From positions 2,309,001 to 2,373,000 of the forward strand of contig NC_133109.1 in assembly GCF_022965805.1 (NCBI RefSeq): a stretch of DNA of 64,000 nt, in the 5' to 3' direction. The stretch comes from Primulina eburnea (taxonomy: Eukaryota > Streptophyta > Magnoliopsida > Lamiales > Gesneriaceae). The position numbers and the translations under genes are program-made. The notes under the pieces were generated by a model. The model worked only from the letters and a program-made list of their open reading frames with translations. It was not told the origin of the DNA and made no database searches. This document shows positions 32,801 to 45,253 of this stretch, one piece after another; within the stretch, counting starts at the first letter, position 1, and each line of letters opens with the position of its first letter.

Positions 32801-33329
32801 TTTGCAGTTATTGTAATTTTCGATTATTTTAATTTTCAATTGTTATAATTTTCATTCATTGTAATTTTCATTTTCGTTAATGTAACTCTCCGATCAATTA
32901 GTATTTTACATCTTCTCTTAAGTTTAATTTATTTTCTAATATTTTTATGCAAGTGTTATTTATTATTATATGTTGTACCGTTTTATTTTAGGTTTATAAT
33001 AAATTTTTAATTTTAAGTAAATGACACTCGTAAAATTAAATTATTTTACGTATTGAATATATAAAGACAAATTATTATTAATATAAAATAATAATAATTT
33101 AAATTTTTTAAAAATTTTGAAATTGAATTTATTTAATGTAAAATAAGAGTAAGATGAATGAATGGACAGCGAGACCCACAAATAATGAGTGTGAATGTTA
33201 AAATGAATGTGGAGAATAGATGTGTTAATGTAATGTGTATGTGGCATGTGGACCCCACGATTTTTGATGGGGTGGAGGGTGTTATAAGATGCTCTTATTT
33301 TGAGCCGTGATCTTCTTCAAAAAGGATTG

Positions 33330-34624
33330 TGATAAGTGCAACTTTTGCACTTAATTTATTATAGGATTTGATATGAATTATGTTAGTATTGGACGGAATT
33401 AGGCGTTTTTGTATGTTTTTAGTGTCATTTGCAGGAATATAGGTAATACGTGCATTATGTGGTTCTAAAGGCTTGGAATGTACTAAACTGGAAAAAAAGT
33501 TACAGCACAAAAGTTCAAGCGCAACCGCACTATCGCATATCTTGGACAGAAGTAGATGCGCAACAGCGCAATATCCTTACGCAACCATTGCGAGGGCAAC
33601 AAGGACGCAAGACAGAAGCTGATACGCTGCACTGCGATTCCACGGTGCTGCTGAGAAGCACAACACACTCATACAGAACATGGCGTGCACTCGCGCATCC
33701 TTAGCGTGCAACGGCTCGACGTGGCGCGCAGGAAATGGATTATGTGGATTTTCTCGAATATAAAACACGTAGCCCTAAACTATGGGAAAATCATTCAGCC
33801 GCACACGAACAAAAACAAAAGGAGAGAGAGTCGTTCACACCCACACGTACATTCTTCTTCCCCTCTTGGTTCTTTATTTGATTAGTTTGATGTTGAAAAA
33901 CATGTCTAGTTTTTCATATTATTTTGTCATGAACTAATTAATTTGTGTAGAGGACGAGATAGTTTGATCAAAATTATATTTTTGAATCATGGATTTATAT
34001 ATTTGATTGTTTTTCTTTGTTTATTTTTGTTTTTTTTGTTTTTTGGATTTATTTTGTTCAATTACATGATCACTATTTGAATTATTATATTTATTTGAAA
34101 TCTGCACTAGGGAGATGATATTTAAAATAGGACAATAGAAAATACATTATTGTTGTTTATAGAGTTCGAGAGACCTATTACTCCATTGAAGCCATTGAAA
34201 AAATTATTTTGCTATTTATATTATCTTATATTTGATTCTTAATCAGAATACTGGAATCGATATTCAGTGATTAGTTTCTACTTATCATTTGGGAAAGAGA
34301 GTAAAAAGAATTAAGAAATCTTGGTTAGTGAACGAGTTGAGTTTATGAATATAGATGCCAATAATAACTAAATATAATGGAGAACAAGTGAAATCGTACT
34401 TCTAGATTCTTTCTTTCACTGATTTTCATTGTTTATGTGCTGGAATTTATTTTATTTGTTAGTAAATAATCAAATCATAATATTAAATTTTCTAAATAAA
34501 GTTGGCTATTCTAATTACGGTACTTAGTATATTTTTGAATATATACTATCTGTGATAACGATATCCGTACTTAATCACGTACTAAACTTGATAACGTATA
34601 TTTGTAGTAAGCAATAGAGCAACA
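33330..34624 (+). repeat. Gypsy-type LTR (Athila/Tat-like), 5' LTR of a truncated element
   Basis: It starts TGATAAGTGCAAC and ends AGCAATAGAGCAACA. It is directly followed by TGGCACCATTGCTGAGGA, a decayed version of the TGGCGCCGTTGCC primer site of Athila/Tat elements. It is homologous to the solo LTR at 51735-55024 over several blocks. No second LTR copy follows, so the element is truncated. It is inserted into the end of the LINE relic. Confidence 0.8.
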
Positions 34625-35160
34625 AATTTTTGGCACCATTGCTGAGGAATGTTTTTATTTGATTTATATTAACATCGTTACCAATTGGTCGTAATTTTAG
34701 TTTAGATATATTTTATTTTTGAATACTTCTTTTGAGCTCTTTTTGAGCTAATATGTGATCTGAATCACGTGTTGTTGCCCCAAACGTTGGCACCACGGCC
34801 TCAGGACATGGCATCATAATGATCACACCAGCACTTCTCCAAGCCCAAATTCAATTTTTCCTCGAACAAATTGTTCAAGCCAAAGAACTGATCATTCACT
34901 ATGAAGATCAATTGGCTAACTACGTACTTCTATTGGAAGTGGATGTCCATTCTGGACAAAAAAAGGAGACTATCAAACAGTTGGTGCACAAACTGATGAA
35001 GCTGGACCATCGGGAACAAAAGATGATAATGGTGAAGAAGAATATGCAGAAGCTACCAACAAAAGTATTAAGTGATCTGATTGTAGTTATTATATTTGCC
35101 TATTATTTTTATGCTTCGGATGTTCTTGGTCTTATGTAGTTGTTATTAATGCTATGCTCT
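34625..35160 (+). other. Internal remnant next to the Gypsy LTR
   Basis: Starts with the decayed primer site. A 106-codon open frame at 34819-35136 has a helical, charged character (QIVQAKELIIHYEDQLANY) but matches no family I recognise. It could be the decayed N-terminal part of gag or an unrelated sequence. Confidence 0.35.
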
Positions 35161-36577
35161 TATCATATAAAATGATTCATGTTTCCTCTCCGTGATGACA
35201 ACATTTCTAACAACATTTACACTAACATGATCAAATTCAAGGGAGATATGCTGTCAAATTCAGGCGGAGCTAAATGGATTTAACATGGAAAGCCATTTTA
35301 AGTCTGATTATTTGTTTTATGATGTAATTTGATTCCTTAACATGTTAAGGAAGATAGTTTTTCATAGAATCACTACTGTAGATTTTGTAAATTTAAGTTT
35401 TTTTTCTAGTATTATTTTATCATGATGAATCACACAAATATTTATACTTGTGAATAATTATCTCGGATTTATTATTATTTAAATTATTTATTTGTGAGAT
35501 ATATTATTCCGCTGCGTGTTGTCACTAAGTATTACAACAGCTGGAACAACATTGATATATGATACACACAATGTTTTTATCGTTTAAGTTAAACAGAAAT
35601 CTCGACATCTATTTCACCTGCAAATTACGACCTAAATAATGTACTAAAGTAATTGGTTTAGTAAATTAGATTTTGAAATTAAAAAAATACACATTTTAGG
35701 TTTTTTTCTTATTTAGTTTTTAACACTTTCAATATTTGTTGGATGCTTTTGTCTCATTTTTCCTTACAGTTAATTTTTTCAATTGATTTTTTTCTTGTTT
35801 CGAAAAAACTATAATGTAATTATTTCGTATTGTAACTCGAAATTTTATATTTCTAAATTCTAGAATATTAATCACAAAAAATTATAATAAATAAATAAAC
35901 CAACATAATTGACATTACAAAACACATTAATCAACCGCATATCGTATTTTCCAATTCAACTCTTCAAAATATAAATTTTACAATGTATTTTTTGTTTTTA
36001 AGAAAATGGAGAAATGTATCCATACATTAATTTCGTCCATCAAATTTTTAATCGTCTGTACTATACTTGTTCCTTGTTCACGGACGTTTGGTCAATTTCT
36101 AAACCGACCCTACTGTTGGATGAGTTATAAACATACGTGAATCAAGACAAAAACTTGTGTAAGACGATTTCAAAAATATTAATTTAAAATAAAATTAAGA
36201 TTTGAAGTGTTAAAAATAATATTACCATCGAATGTACAAGTTCAAGCTCGCAAATCAAACTCATAATCGATGGTTTCAAAGGTATACATCACACTTTGAA
36301 GTTTTACTTACAGATGCACAAATGAAAAGTTTAAAGTGAAATAATAGGCACAACATATGAGGATAAATAACATAGTAATCTCCAAAGACAGACAACTCAA
36401 CAGCAGGAAAGTTAAAGTAAGACATCAGTTCTTAGGATCAAAGTTAAGTAGAAACCTCGCCAAGCTTTTGAACTGGTAATCTTAAGCCATTGACTAACAA
36501 TAATCGAAAAACATACACGAAATACAACAGGGGGATAAGTAAACCAAGTGATTCTAAACAACGAACCGGTGGAACAA
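35161..36577. other. AT-rich spacer and 3' region of the BAG gene
   Basis: Nothing recognisable apart from a short relic of the GTGAGAC repeat family at 36146-36176 (ACAAAAACTTGTGTAAGACG). The last about 250 bases before 36577 are probably the 3' untranslated region of the gene on the minus strand. Confidence 0.5.
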
Positions 36578-38395
36578 TCATTCTTCGAGAGTTTCGGAAC
36601 CATTCGCCTCTTGATCGAGCATTTGAATCACTTGTGCAACACCTGCTGCGAGTTCCTTATTCATTGAGCCATCGGGCATATCGAATTGTCTCCTCCTCGT
36701 GGAGAAGGATTTCCCAGGTGGTTGAGGGTCTACGACATCCAGCATTGCTTCCAGCTCGTCCACCATAGATCTTTTAGCAGCTCGAACTGTTCGATCAGCA
36801 CCCTGATGGAATTCAAACAATACATAGAAGGGTTAAGTATTATAAACAAGACAGAACACAGTTAGCTACACAAACTACTTTTTCGTATTCATAATTGTTC
36901 TGCAGGAACGATTAACCAAATTTACTAGAAGAGCTCGATATAAATCCTTCCAAGTTTCCAACACAAACTGATATGGGACAAGGGTATTGTTTTAAGACGT
37001 AATTTCAATATTGCGGTGTTTCGGATGATCATAACTCCCCTTGACGAAACATTATGCTTATAAGAATGTCCACATGCAGCTTTCTGATACCTCAATGGCA
37101 TCAACGGTGAGAAGAAGAACGATGATCTTTTCGGAGAACCTCTGCCGCTCCTCCGCATCGCGGGCGAGGCGTCTACGATAAGTGAAGTTGTGGAACAAAG
37201 CCCTGATCTCCTTTAGCTTGGTCTTGGCAACAGCCAGCTCTCGAAGCGCACGCAAAGCCTGAGATCTTCGAATAAGATAAGCTCGGAAAGTAATCTGAAT
37301 CAGCGCCGCCGCATCTTCTGGAGACAACACCCTTCTCTTACCCCTGCTCTTCTCCACTCTCTTGGCAAAAGCCTATAGCCACAAGATGCAAAAATAACAC
37401 AGAATACAGCAAATATAAGCCAGTAAAACTGAAAATTACCTCATATATCATGCAGTGAAAATAGAAATAAACTATTTTGAGAACCCTCTTTCATGCTTTG
37501 CAAAGTTACATTAAAAATCTTGCCAGCCAACGCTCAGAGGTACAATATGCACAAAAACAAAAGCCCCATAAACCCTAATCTTTCAAGCTATCTATTTCTT
37601 CTTCCTCTGCTTTCCCCGAATTCAGATAACAAAAACAAATGTCGATCGAAAATGGCTATAGATCCACATACTAACCTGCCTTAAAACAACGGCCCGATGA
37701 TTGGAGGGATCTTCAATCTCAACAATCCGAGCTTCACCCTTCCCTTTCCCTTTCTCGCATCTCTTGTTCTCACCCTTATCCGATTCGCCCCTTCCGCCGC
37801 CACTCGACACCTTATAAGTGTACGTTCTCTCGATCGGCACGTGATCCCGGCCCTTTCCCTTAATCTCAGCAGTCCATTTGTAGTTCTTCTCCAGCCCATG
37901 CTTTTCATCCTTCCCGTCCTTGATCTCCGCCGTCAACTTATACTTCCGGTCAACCCATCTTTCTCAGGGCCCTTAATCTCAGCCGTCCACGTGTACTTCC
38001 TCTCCCCAATCTTCTTCCCCCTCCTCGGCTTCTCCTTCTGGAGCCTGTCAAAACCCAGCTCCAAATCCGACACCCGATCGCTGAGCGACTTCAAATGACG
38101 CTCGGTTCCATACCCAAATTCCTTACAGCGGGTGACCCGGCGAGTTGTGGAGTAAACTGGGTATTCCTCGATCTGGATCAGATCCGTGATAGCGTCGAAT
38201 TCATCCAAAAACAAGGGTGGATTCGGGGTGAAATGCAGAAGTTCAAAAGCCTGGTCAAGCTCAGATTCAAGAAAGGGGAAGGAAGGGAAGCGAGGGATTC
38301 AGCAGAATGCTTCTGTATGGGCTGAAAATGGAGGTTTCTTTGATGACATATGACGGGGAGTAGTCGATAACCTCAAATCTCTTGCATCTACTCAT
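36578..38395 (-). CDS. BAG7: BAG7-type BAG-domain co-chaperone, 3 exons, two frameshifts in exon 1
   Basis: Exons (minus): 38395-37676, 37372-37091, 36802-36578. Exon 2 has the IQ motif (AALIQITFRAYLIRR) leading into the BAG domain (RSQALRALRELAVAKTKLKE, YRRRLARDAEERQRFSEKI). Exon 3 has KRSMVDELEAMLDVVDPQPP and ends GSETLEE. Exon 1 encodes LDEFDAITDLIQIE and three degenerate units of YxxTAEIK. In plants BAG7 is an ER co-chaperone of BiP in heat and unfolded-protein responses. Exon 1 does not read through: the frame of the ATG (38395) stops near 38268. The middle (about 38300-37955) is in another frame, and the original frame returns after about 37950. The pattern equals one extra base in a pyrimidine run near 38275-38300 and one missing G near 37951. 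This could be assembly error or a disabled gene. Confidence 0.82.
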
Positions 38396-39111
38396 TTTTC
38401 TCAGCTTCAATCCAGAGAACTGACGCAAATGGTGAAGGCAGAAAAGGGAGCTTTTGCGAGCACAAAAGTCAAAAGTGGTGGAAATGAGGATGACAGGGAC
38501 AAATTTGGTAATTCAATTTAATAAGGATAAGGGTTAGAACTTCGTTTAAGAGAATCTCCTGTATTTTATACTCAAGTGTGCGTTTTTTTTAAAAAAATAA
38601 TATGAAAAATTTAGATATTATATTAATATAAAAATGATTTTTATGTTAAAATTTAAAAACGTATATAAAAATAAAGAATTTATTGAAATGTAATATCAAT
38701 ATGTAAATTTAGCAAAAATAGCTTTTCTTGTTTTTTTATTAATTTAAAACTTTAATATTTTTATAATTTGAAAATAAGGGTGTTTGATTTTAATTAGGTT
38801 GACTCTAGTATGAAAATGAAATGTTAAAATTGACTTGATAGTCCACCATGGATTCGTTTATATATCTCGTGTCAGTTATATTATATTTATTAAATTAAAT
38901 TAAATTAAATTAAAAAATATACAAAATATTTAAAGATTAATCCTAATTTCAAACATAATTTCTTTTTTAATCTCTAGGCTCATGAAATCTTGTTTTTAAC
39001 TCTTTACCTTAAGTTTTATTTTATTTTCTACTCCATGATATTATTAAAAGACTAAAATATCTTTACTTTTGCACATGGCTTGCACATGACTTACTTTTCT
39101 CATATGTATAT

Positions 39112-39296
39112 AGACAAAAATTTGTGTGAAACGGTCTCAAAGGTTGTATTTTGTGATACTGATATCTTATTTAGGTCATCCATGAAAAAATATTACTTTT
39201 TATGCTAATAGTATTACTTTTTATTGTGAATATCGGTCGGTTTGACCCGTCCAACAGATACAGATTCGTTAGACCGTCTCACAAATGACCTACTCA
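39112..39296 (+). repeat. GTGAGACGGTCTCAC-family repeat, copy 7
   Basis: Starts AGACAAAAATTTGTGTGAAA and contains the TTTTTATGCTAATAGTATTA core. It ends AGACCGTCTCACAAATGACC, with partially decayed palindromes. Confidence 0.82.
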
Positions 39297-40663
39297 TGTA
39301 TATATATTATTCATGTATATATATTATTTTATTTATTTATATATATTTTTTCAGATTTTATTATGTTATATTGTTACCCCTATCAAGTTTGTCCAAAAGT
39401 ATAGGACTATGCAATGTTTCCAACTTATATACCATATATATGAGATTATTATTATTAGCTCATCAGCCTTCTGTGACATAAATTAAACATTGTAGCTATT
39501 TGACCAGAATACCGTCCTATTTTACATACTACTTCTCACAGCCTAACTATACAATCACAACAGAAAGCACTTAACACAATATTGTATCGTTTCCTACCCT
39601 AGGATATATATTAAATAGATTTAATTTGAAAATAATACATGAGAGGGATTAGAAAACCTTGGTTCTTTTATTCAAATATACATAATATTATTACATAGTA
39701 AGTTCTCATAGAAGAGGAGAAACTTGTTTAGCTACTTATAATAGATGTAATTACAAAAACATAAATTATGAGAATTTTTACAATTTTATTGAAAGAAGAA
39801 ATTGAAGAAATATTTGATAATCTCAACTTCCTTATGACTTGTATTTATGAAAGCTTCATCAGATTTGAAACTTAGATTTTAGACTTGTAAAGTTCTTTGT
39901 TAGTTGTGGTCGACATCTTTTGGTTGGTGTACCACTAGTTAGTGGTTTGTCACGTTGTGGTGGTTGAGTGGTTCATCCTTCACTAATAGAATGGTTGAAA
40001 CACATGGATTTTTTAACTTTGTTGGGGAATCTTTTACTTATATATGGTCTCCGGAGAATCGTGACTTGTGTGGTACTTCACCTCTTGAACTTGTATCTGT
40101 TGTATGCTTTCAGTCATATCTTGGCTGAAAACCTTTGCCGAATTCTGGCTTTTTATAGTCTGAGCATTATGGGCAAATGCTTTCTAACCATCTTCTAACA
40201 TGAGCCATAGTTTGTTGTTCCACAAAAGATTTATTTTATTTTCAAACATGTCTTCTGCAAAACTTGCAGTTTTTATCCTATCACGATGTTTAACAGAAAA
40301 GATCCATTTACCGAGTTTTGATAAAATTTAAATAGAAATTTTTTTGTTCAGTTGGTTCTGGTGCTTCAATAAAAAAGTAAAGTTCATAATATCTTAACTG
40401 GACAAAAAATAATTGTTTGCCCATATTTCGTGAATAGCTTCCTAGATCCACTTAGGTATGCTGAAGTTTCTGAGAAGATTATTGATGTAGTATAAAGGCA
40501 AAATGCCCAAATTCATACCACATCTTGACCTCTTTAGGATATGAATTTGGTTTCATCCATGTCTATGATATTTTCCTGCTATATCAACTTGATTTGTGAT
40601 TGAGTTAATTCTTATTCTTATTTTTAATTTCTCCCAAGTCTATTGATATACGTGAAATAGATA

Positions 40664-40852
40664 AGACAAAAACTTGTGTGAGACGGTTTCACGGGTCGTA
40701 TTCGTGAGACGAATCTCTTATTTGGGTCATCCATGAAAAAATATTACTTTTTATGCTAAGAGTATTACTTTTTATTGTGAATATGAATATGAGTAGGGTT
40801 GATCTGTCTCACAGATTAAGATCCGTGAGACGGTCTCACATGAACCCACTCA
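40664..40852 (+). repeat. GTGAGACGGTCTCAC-family repeat, copy 8
   Basis: Left end ACTTGTGTGAGACGGTTTCA, right end CCGTGAGACGGTCTCACATG. The core is nearly consensus, with a small duplication GAATATGAATATGAG. Confidence 0.9.
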
Positions 40853-41339
40853 ATAGATAAACTGTAAACTCGTTATTAACAACCTTAGTTTTTCCTTGTC
40901 AGTTTGATGTCTAAGGTTGATCTCTTTCTCTTCAATTCACGAGGTGAAGGGTTGACTTGATGAATCGAGTTCAGAATCCGGAGTCTCAATTTTCTTTGAG
41001 CCGACTCATTTAGATATGATCTTAACTTATCAATTGTGCTAAAGGTAATTGAAATCTCCTGCTCTAGGTATAGAGCCATGTACTCAAAAACTCCCCATTT
41101 AGGAAACTAGTGGCTTCTCAGTAGCCTGAACGATAGGCCTTCACATTATATATTATAACTGAGTATAAACATATAAACATCTTGTAATTCGATCAGAGAA
41201 AATTATCATATCGGTTTGTTGTAGCCTACCCACAACTTCTATATTTAGGGCAAGCATGTTGAACTCGTTTTGAAGTATTTTAAGGTATTTCCTCAAATGT
41301 CTCTACATTTTCATGATGACATCGACATTAATGCTTTCA

Positions 41340-44150
41340 TCTCATGTTAAGAAATCCACAATAATATTGTAATGATATTTAATACTAACAATATCAAAAA
41401 TATATTTTTGACATAAAGCTTGTCATTTTAATAATCTTATCTTCTCGAATTTATATTCAATTATATTTTCAAGAAGCATTGACTTATGTATTATAAACTT
41501 TCGAAGTAAATTTCTTAGCAAATAAAATGATGGTCATTTCTCAACAGCCATTTTTACCACATAGAATTCCTTTTCGTTGATGTTCCATCTTATGTCTTCT
41601 ACATATGAGAATAATCTATTGCAATATATGCATGTTTGTTCTCATGCTATTGTGGTTTCGTAAAAACTGTTGTGCACCAATGATCACTAACATCTGTATA
41701 TAATATCATCTTATCTTCGTCTTGATGAATAACCATTTTGGACGATTTTTTTCAAATATCTTTTAGTTGGATAAATCCTTTAGCTTATTCTTCTGTCTAT
41801 ATGAATCTTGCATTTTTCTTTAGTAATAGAATGAAAAAATTTCTATGTTTTGCTATATATTTAATAAACATCACAACAAAATTATTAACTCCTAAAAAAA
41901 TTGAAATCGTTTCATATCTTCGAGTTTATCTAACAAATTTGCACTTTTTGCTCAATATGTTCCAACATAATTATTCATGACTCGTCAATTTCTACTCCGA
42001 GAAATTAAATCTTTGTTGTAGTAATTAATGACTGCCTTATTTTGAGATAGGACCAGTTCTTCTTGTTTACACGTTTTAGAGAAAACCGTTAAATGTTTAA
42101 CATGTTCATTCATATTTTTAGATATTATCAAAATATCATCAATATATATAAACATAAAAATGAAATAATCTTTAAACATATTATCCATCTTTCCTTGTAA
42201 TATCCGAGGAGCATGACCTAACCCCATATGTAATACTTCCAAAATATAATATCCTTGTGGTATTGAGAAATCTGTGAATTTCTTTCTTTCTTTCTTCATC
42301 CGAATTTGATATAATTCAAACTTGCAATCAAATTTAAAGAACATTTTAGTTTTGAATATACAACTAATCAAATGATCTCTGGTAGGTATTATTTTTCTGT
42401 CTTACCATGATTTTTTTACCATAAAATATAGAATGATATATGTGATATTCATGCTTTGATTAAACCAATGTTCAAATGTTCCTTATAATAATTTGCATAT
42501 CCTTTTGATCGAAAATGTTTATCGGGATGGGCTTGCATCTGAAGAACTCATATTCCTTGCCTACCTTTATTTTAAAGGTGGCTTTGAGTTGGTTTTTTCT
42601 TACCATGCCAGGTATCTCCATTGTAGTTTTCTCTAATCATCCTCTCGATATTTTCTAGGGAGAATTTTATTCAAAATCTATATCTTTCTGGTGTAAAACT
42701 ATCTTTAAGAATTCTATTTCTTCTGGTTGAAGATTTTTCACAACTCTTAATTGTAGCATTGTTTCCCAAAATCATCTAGAATATTTCATTTCCAGGTTTA
42801 GAAGTTTTCCTTCATCATCAGGCTTACTGTGAAACTAAATCGACATTTTTCTGAAAAATGTTTCTCTTAGTCTCTGGACCATGACCCTGTGATCACATGG
42901 TGTTGTGAGCAATAGTATTCTAGGTCTCATCTACTTGTGTATATGATTAAACATTTGTAGAAAGTTATTTCCTAACAACACGTCTGTTATTGTGTCACGA
43001 AAGTAAACCTGTAGTGTTTTTACCTAGTACCGAGGTGTTTGTCTTACTCCTCCGATTCAGATTCATGTTTTCTTAATCCATTTGCATAAGATCAAGATTC
43101 GTGTTGAGAAATCTCGTCCAACTATTTGAGTTAATTCTTCTTCTATTTTTTTTTTAAAAAAAACTCCATGTTTTGTTGTACAAATTCCAGCTTTTCAATC
43201 AATATAAGTGGCTAAATATTCTACTTTATATTGTTCATACTTCATATAACATCCGTACTCGAATATATATCGAAAATGGACTCGTGACATTGAATTTTCC
43301 ATATCCTTTCTTCTATCATGAGTCCCATTTCATTCTCTGAACGTTTCTAAGATTTGTGTTCATCGAGAAACTTTAGTCAAAAACCAATTGATCAAATTCT
43401 TTTCCTGGAATTCATTTTTTTGAACTTCCAATTCACCTATGTTCATAATCCTTTGGTAAGTTCCAATCCTATTGTTCCAATATTATATGATATTACCAGA
43501 ATTTTTTTTTCTTTGTCTTATAATATCAAATATTATTTTTGCTTTCCTATATTTTTCTGGACATCTAATATTTAATATTTTTAAATTTTTTTTTATCAGT
43601 TGGATTTTCTGGACAAGTGTTTTTTTCTCATCGATAACTTGTAATCATATATCTTTGGAAAGATAGCCTTTTTGTTTCCAATATAAGATTTAATTCATTT
43701 GTAGAATTGTGTTGTCTTGGATTTGGATATATGTCTCATATATTAAAAAAAACTCAATTTTTTCTGAATAGATTGTCTGGGCAACTTTTTCAATATTTCT
43801 GGATTTCTATAAACTCATATCTAATTAAAAAAATCTAAATAATATGTATTATATAGAGCATATGAAATTTAATAAGTAATAGAATGTGGTCTATTACCTT
43901 CTTTCATCAGTCTTTTGTCCTTGAGGTTTTGATGCAACATCAAGATTCGATTGAAGTCTCGATCTGCTAGGTTGTAGGTAATATTTAGATAAATTACTCT
44001 TACAATTTGTCTTGCACAGAGATTTCCTGATATGGTTCCCAATACTGAGTTTTGAAGAATACTCGTTAGTTTATCACATATCGCAATACCAATTGGTGAA
44101 TCTATTCCCTCTTCACAATTAACTTTGATCATGATCTGAACTGCTCCAAT
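41340..44150 (-). pseudogene. Endogenous pararetrovirus (Caulimoviridae) relic
   Basis: On the minus strand from 44132 downwards, fragments appear in a caulimovirid polyprotein order. First comes a movement-protein-like segment (43869-44132). A retropepsin-like region follows, with a decayed D-x-x-A-G core near 43213 and a DVLLGNNF motif near 42975. Next is a reverse transcriptase (42371-41985) with PQGYY, a GLGHAP-like finger and a YIDD active site. Last is an RNase H-like stretch (about 41720-41500) with an LYTD start. Stops and frame breaks are frequent throughout, so nothing functional remains. I see no integrase and no LTRs, which argues against a Gypsy element. The protease and RT calls are firm, but the movement-protein call is tentative. 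Confidence 0.65.
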
Positions 44151-44871
44151 ATGAATTCAAGACATGATACCTGCTATTTCTGACTTGAAATTTTGTGATT
44201 CATTTTTTATTCTTCAAAAGGAATTAATTGAATCTTCATCCGATTTTCTGCAAGTTCCATAAGAATTGTCAATTCTCTTCTAAAAACCTTATACATTAGA
44301 CGTCACTTTATGTTCTTAGGCTAATATTTTCCAAGAACTTTTCTACCTGACCTGCAGATAATCTTTGATATCTCTGTAGGCTAGGATTTTTTCTCATTAT
44401 CTTTTGGACTATGTTATGAAATATATTTGTCTGGCTAAATAATCTAGGCAAATCTTCATATATTTTGTGTCAAAACACTTTGTCTTCAATCAGATTCCGA
44501 TAGAGAGACAAAAAAACACTAAAAAACTACATTTTTTAAAATAACTAGGCTGGTCGACTAATATTTTTTTTAAGCAGTCAGTCACTGCTAGTATCTAGAC
44601 GACGATTTTTAGAACATGATAAAAAAACACTAAAAATTATATTTTTAAAAAATAAAAAATGGAAAATCACTTACTTTTGAATCATTTCACACACCCTCTT
44701 AATTTAGTCATCTATATCTTACATAGTAAAAAATAATCTTAATATAATAAAAAAAAAATTCAAATTTGGAGATATTTATATGGTGAAAGTCAGTGGAAGT
44801 CAGAAAAGCAACGTGCTCTACAGCCAATTCCATGTTGTCCTGTTTATATAACTACAAACATTTCTTATTTG
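44151..44871. other. Spacer, possibly upstream end of the pararetrovirus relic
   Basis: Low-complexity AT-rich sequence. The first about 300 bases may belong to the same viral relic, but no motif is readable. Confidence 0.35.
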
Positions 44872-45055
44872 GACAAAAATTTACGTGAGACGATCTCACG
44901 GGTCGAATTTGTGAAACAGATATCTTATTTGGATCATCTATAAAAAAGTATTACTTTTTTTATGCTAAGAGTATTATTTTTATTGTGAATATGAGTAGAG
45001 TTAACCCGTCTCATAAATTAAGATCCGTGAGACGGTCTAATATGAGACTCACTCT
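44872..45055 (+). repeat. GTGAGACGGTCTCAC-family repeat, copy 9
   Basis: Starts GGACAAAAATTTACGTGAGA and ends CCGTGAGACGGTCTAATATG. The core TTTTTTTATGCTAAGAGTAT is present. Confidence 0.85.
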
Positions 45056-45107
45056 CTTACTTGACTTGTAGTAACACATTTCATATTAATATTGGATCTA
45101 CAAGTGG

Positions 45108-45108
<1 letters not shown>

Positions 45109-45146
<38 letters not shown>
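45109..45146. repeat. (TA)n microsatellite
   Basis: About 19 TA units directly left of the MITE-like unit. A shorter TA run follows it at 45254-45272. Confidence 0.95.
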
Positions 45147-45149
<3 letters not shown>

Positions 45150-45253
45150 TTGATATCTTGCACACCTACCGTGCATACCTCATCCAATGGGTGAGTGACA
45201 CCTCATCGGTGCTCACAGAGGTGTGCACGGTGGGTTTGCAGGATAACAAAACT
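45146..45253. mobile_element. 108-bp MITE-like unit inside a TA microsatellite
   Basis: The first about 36 bases (AGTTTTGATATCTTGCACAC...) are imperfectly repeated in inverted form at the end (...GGTTTGCAGGATAACAAAACT). Long TA runs lie on both sides (45109-45146 and 45254-45272). This suggests insertion at a TA site. Confidence 0.65.

Larger units (their letters stand above)
31058..33294 (+). mobile_element. PIF/Harbinger-type element with Myb-like ORF only
   Basis: Flanked by TTA at 31055-31057 and 33295-33297, the 3-bp duplication of PIF/Harbinger elements. Ends are short imperfect inverted repeats: GAGCACCTGCATTGGTGTTA against the complement of the right end, GAGCATCTTATAACACCC. It encodes a Myb/SANT-like protein (31623-32800) but I find no DDE transposase. 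A 30-base perfect palindrome lies near the left end at 31110-31139. It interrupts the LINE relic, which resumes after 33297. Confidence 0.75.
38396..41339. other. AT-rich intergenic spacer
   Basis: The first about 130 bases are likely the BAG gene 5' untranslated region and promoter. Two dispersed repeats lie at 39112-39296 and 40664-40852. Minus-strand 40885-41120 has a short open frame that may be the tail of the adjacent pararetrovirus relic. Nothing else was recognised. Confidence 0.5.

Noticed and set aside
34819..35139. 106-codon plus-strand ORF as a host gene
   Set aside because: It sits just inside a truncated Gypsy element with no recognisable domain, so it was kept only as an uncertain internal remnant.
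41985..42371. Gypsy retrotransposon as the source of the YIDD reverse transcriptase
   Set aside because: No integrase follows RNase H and no LTRs were found, while a movement-protein-like piece lies upstream. A pararetrovirus fits better.
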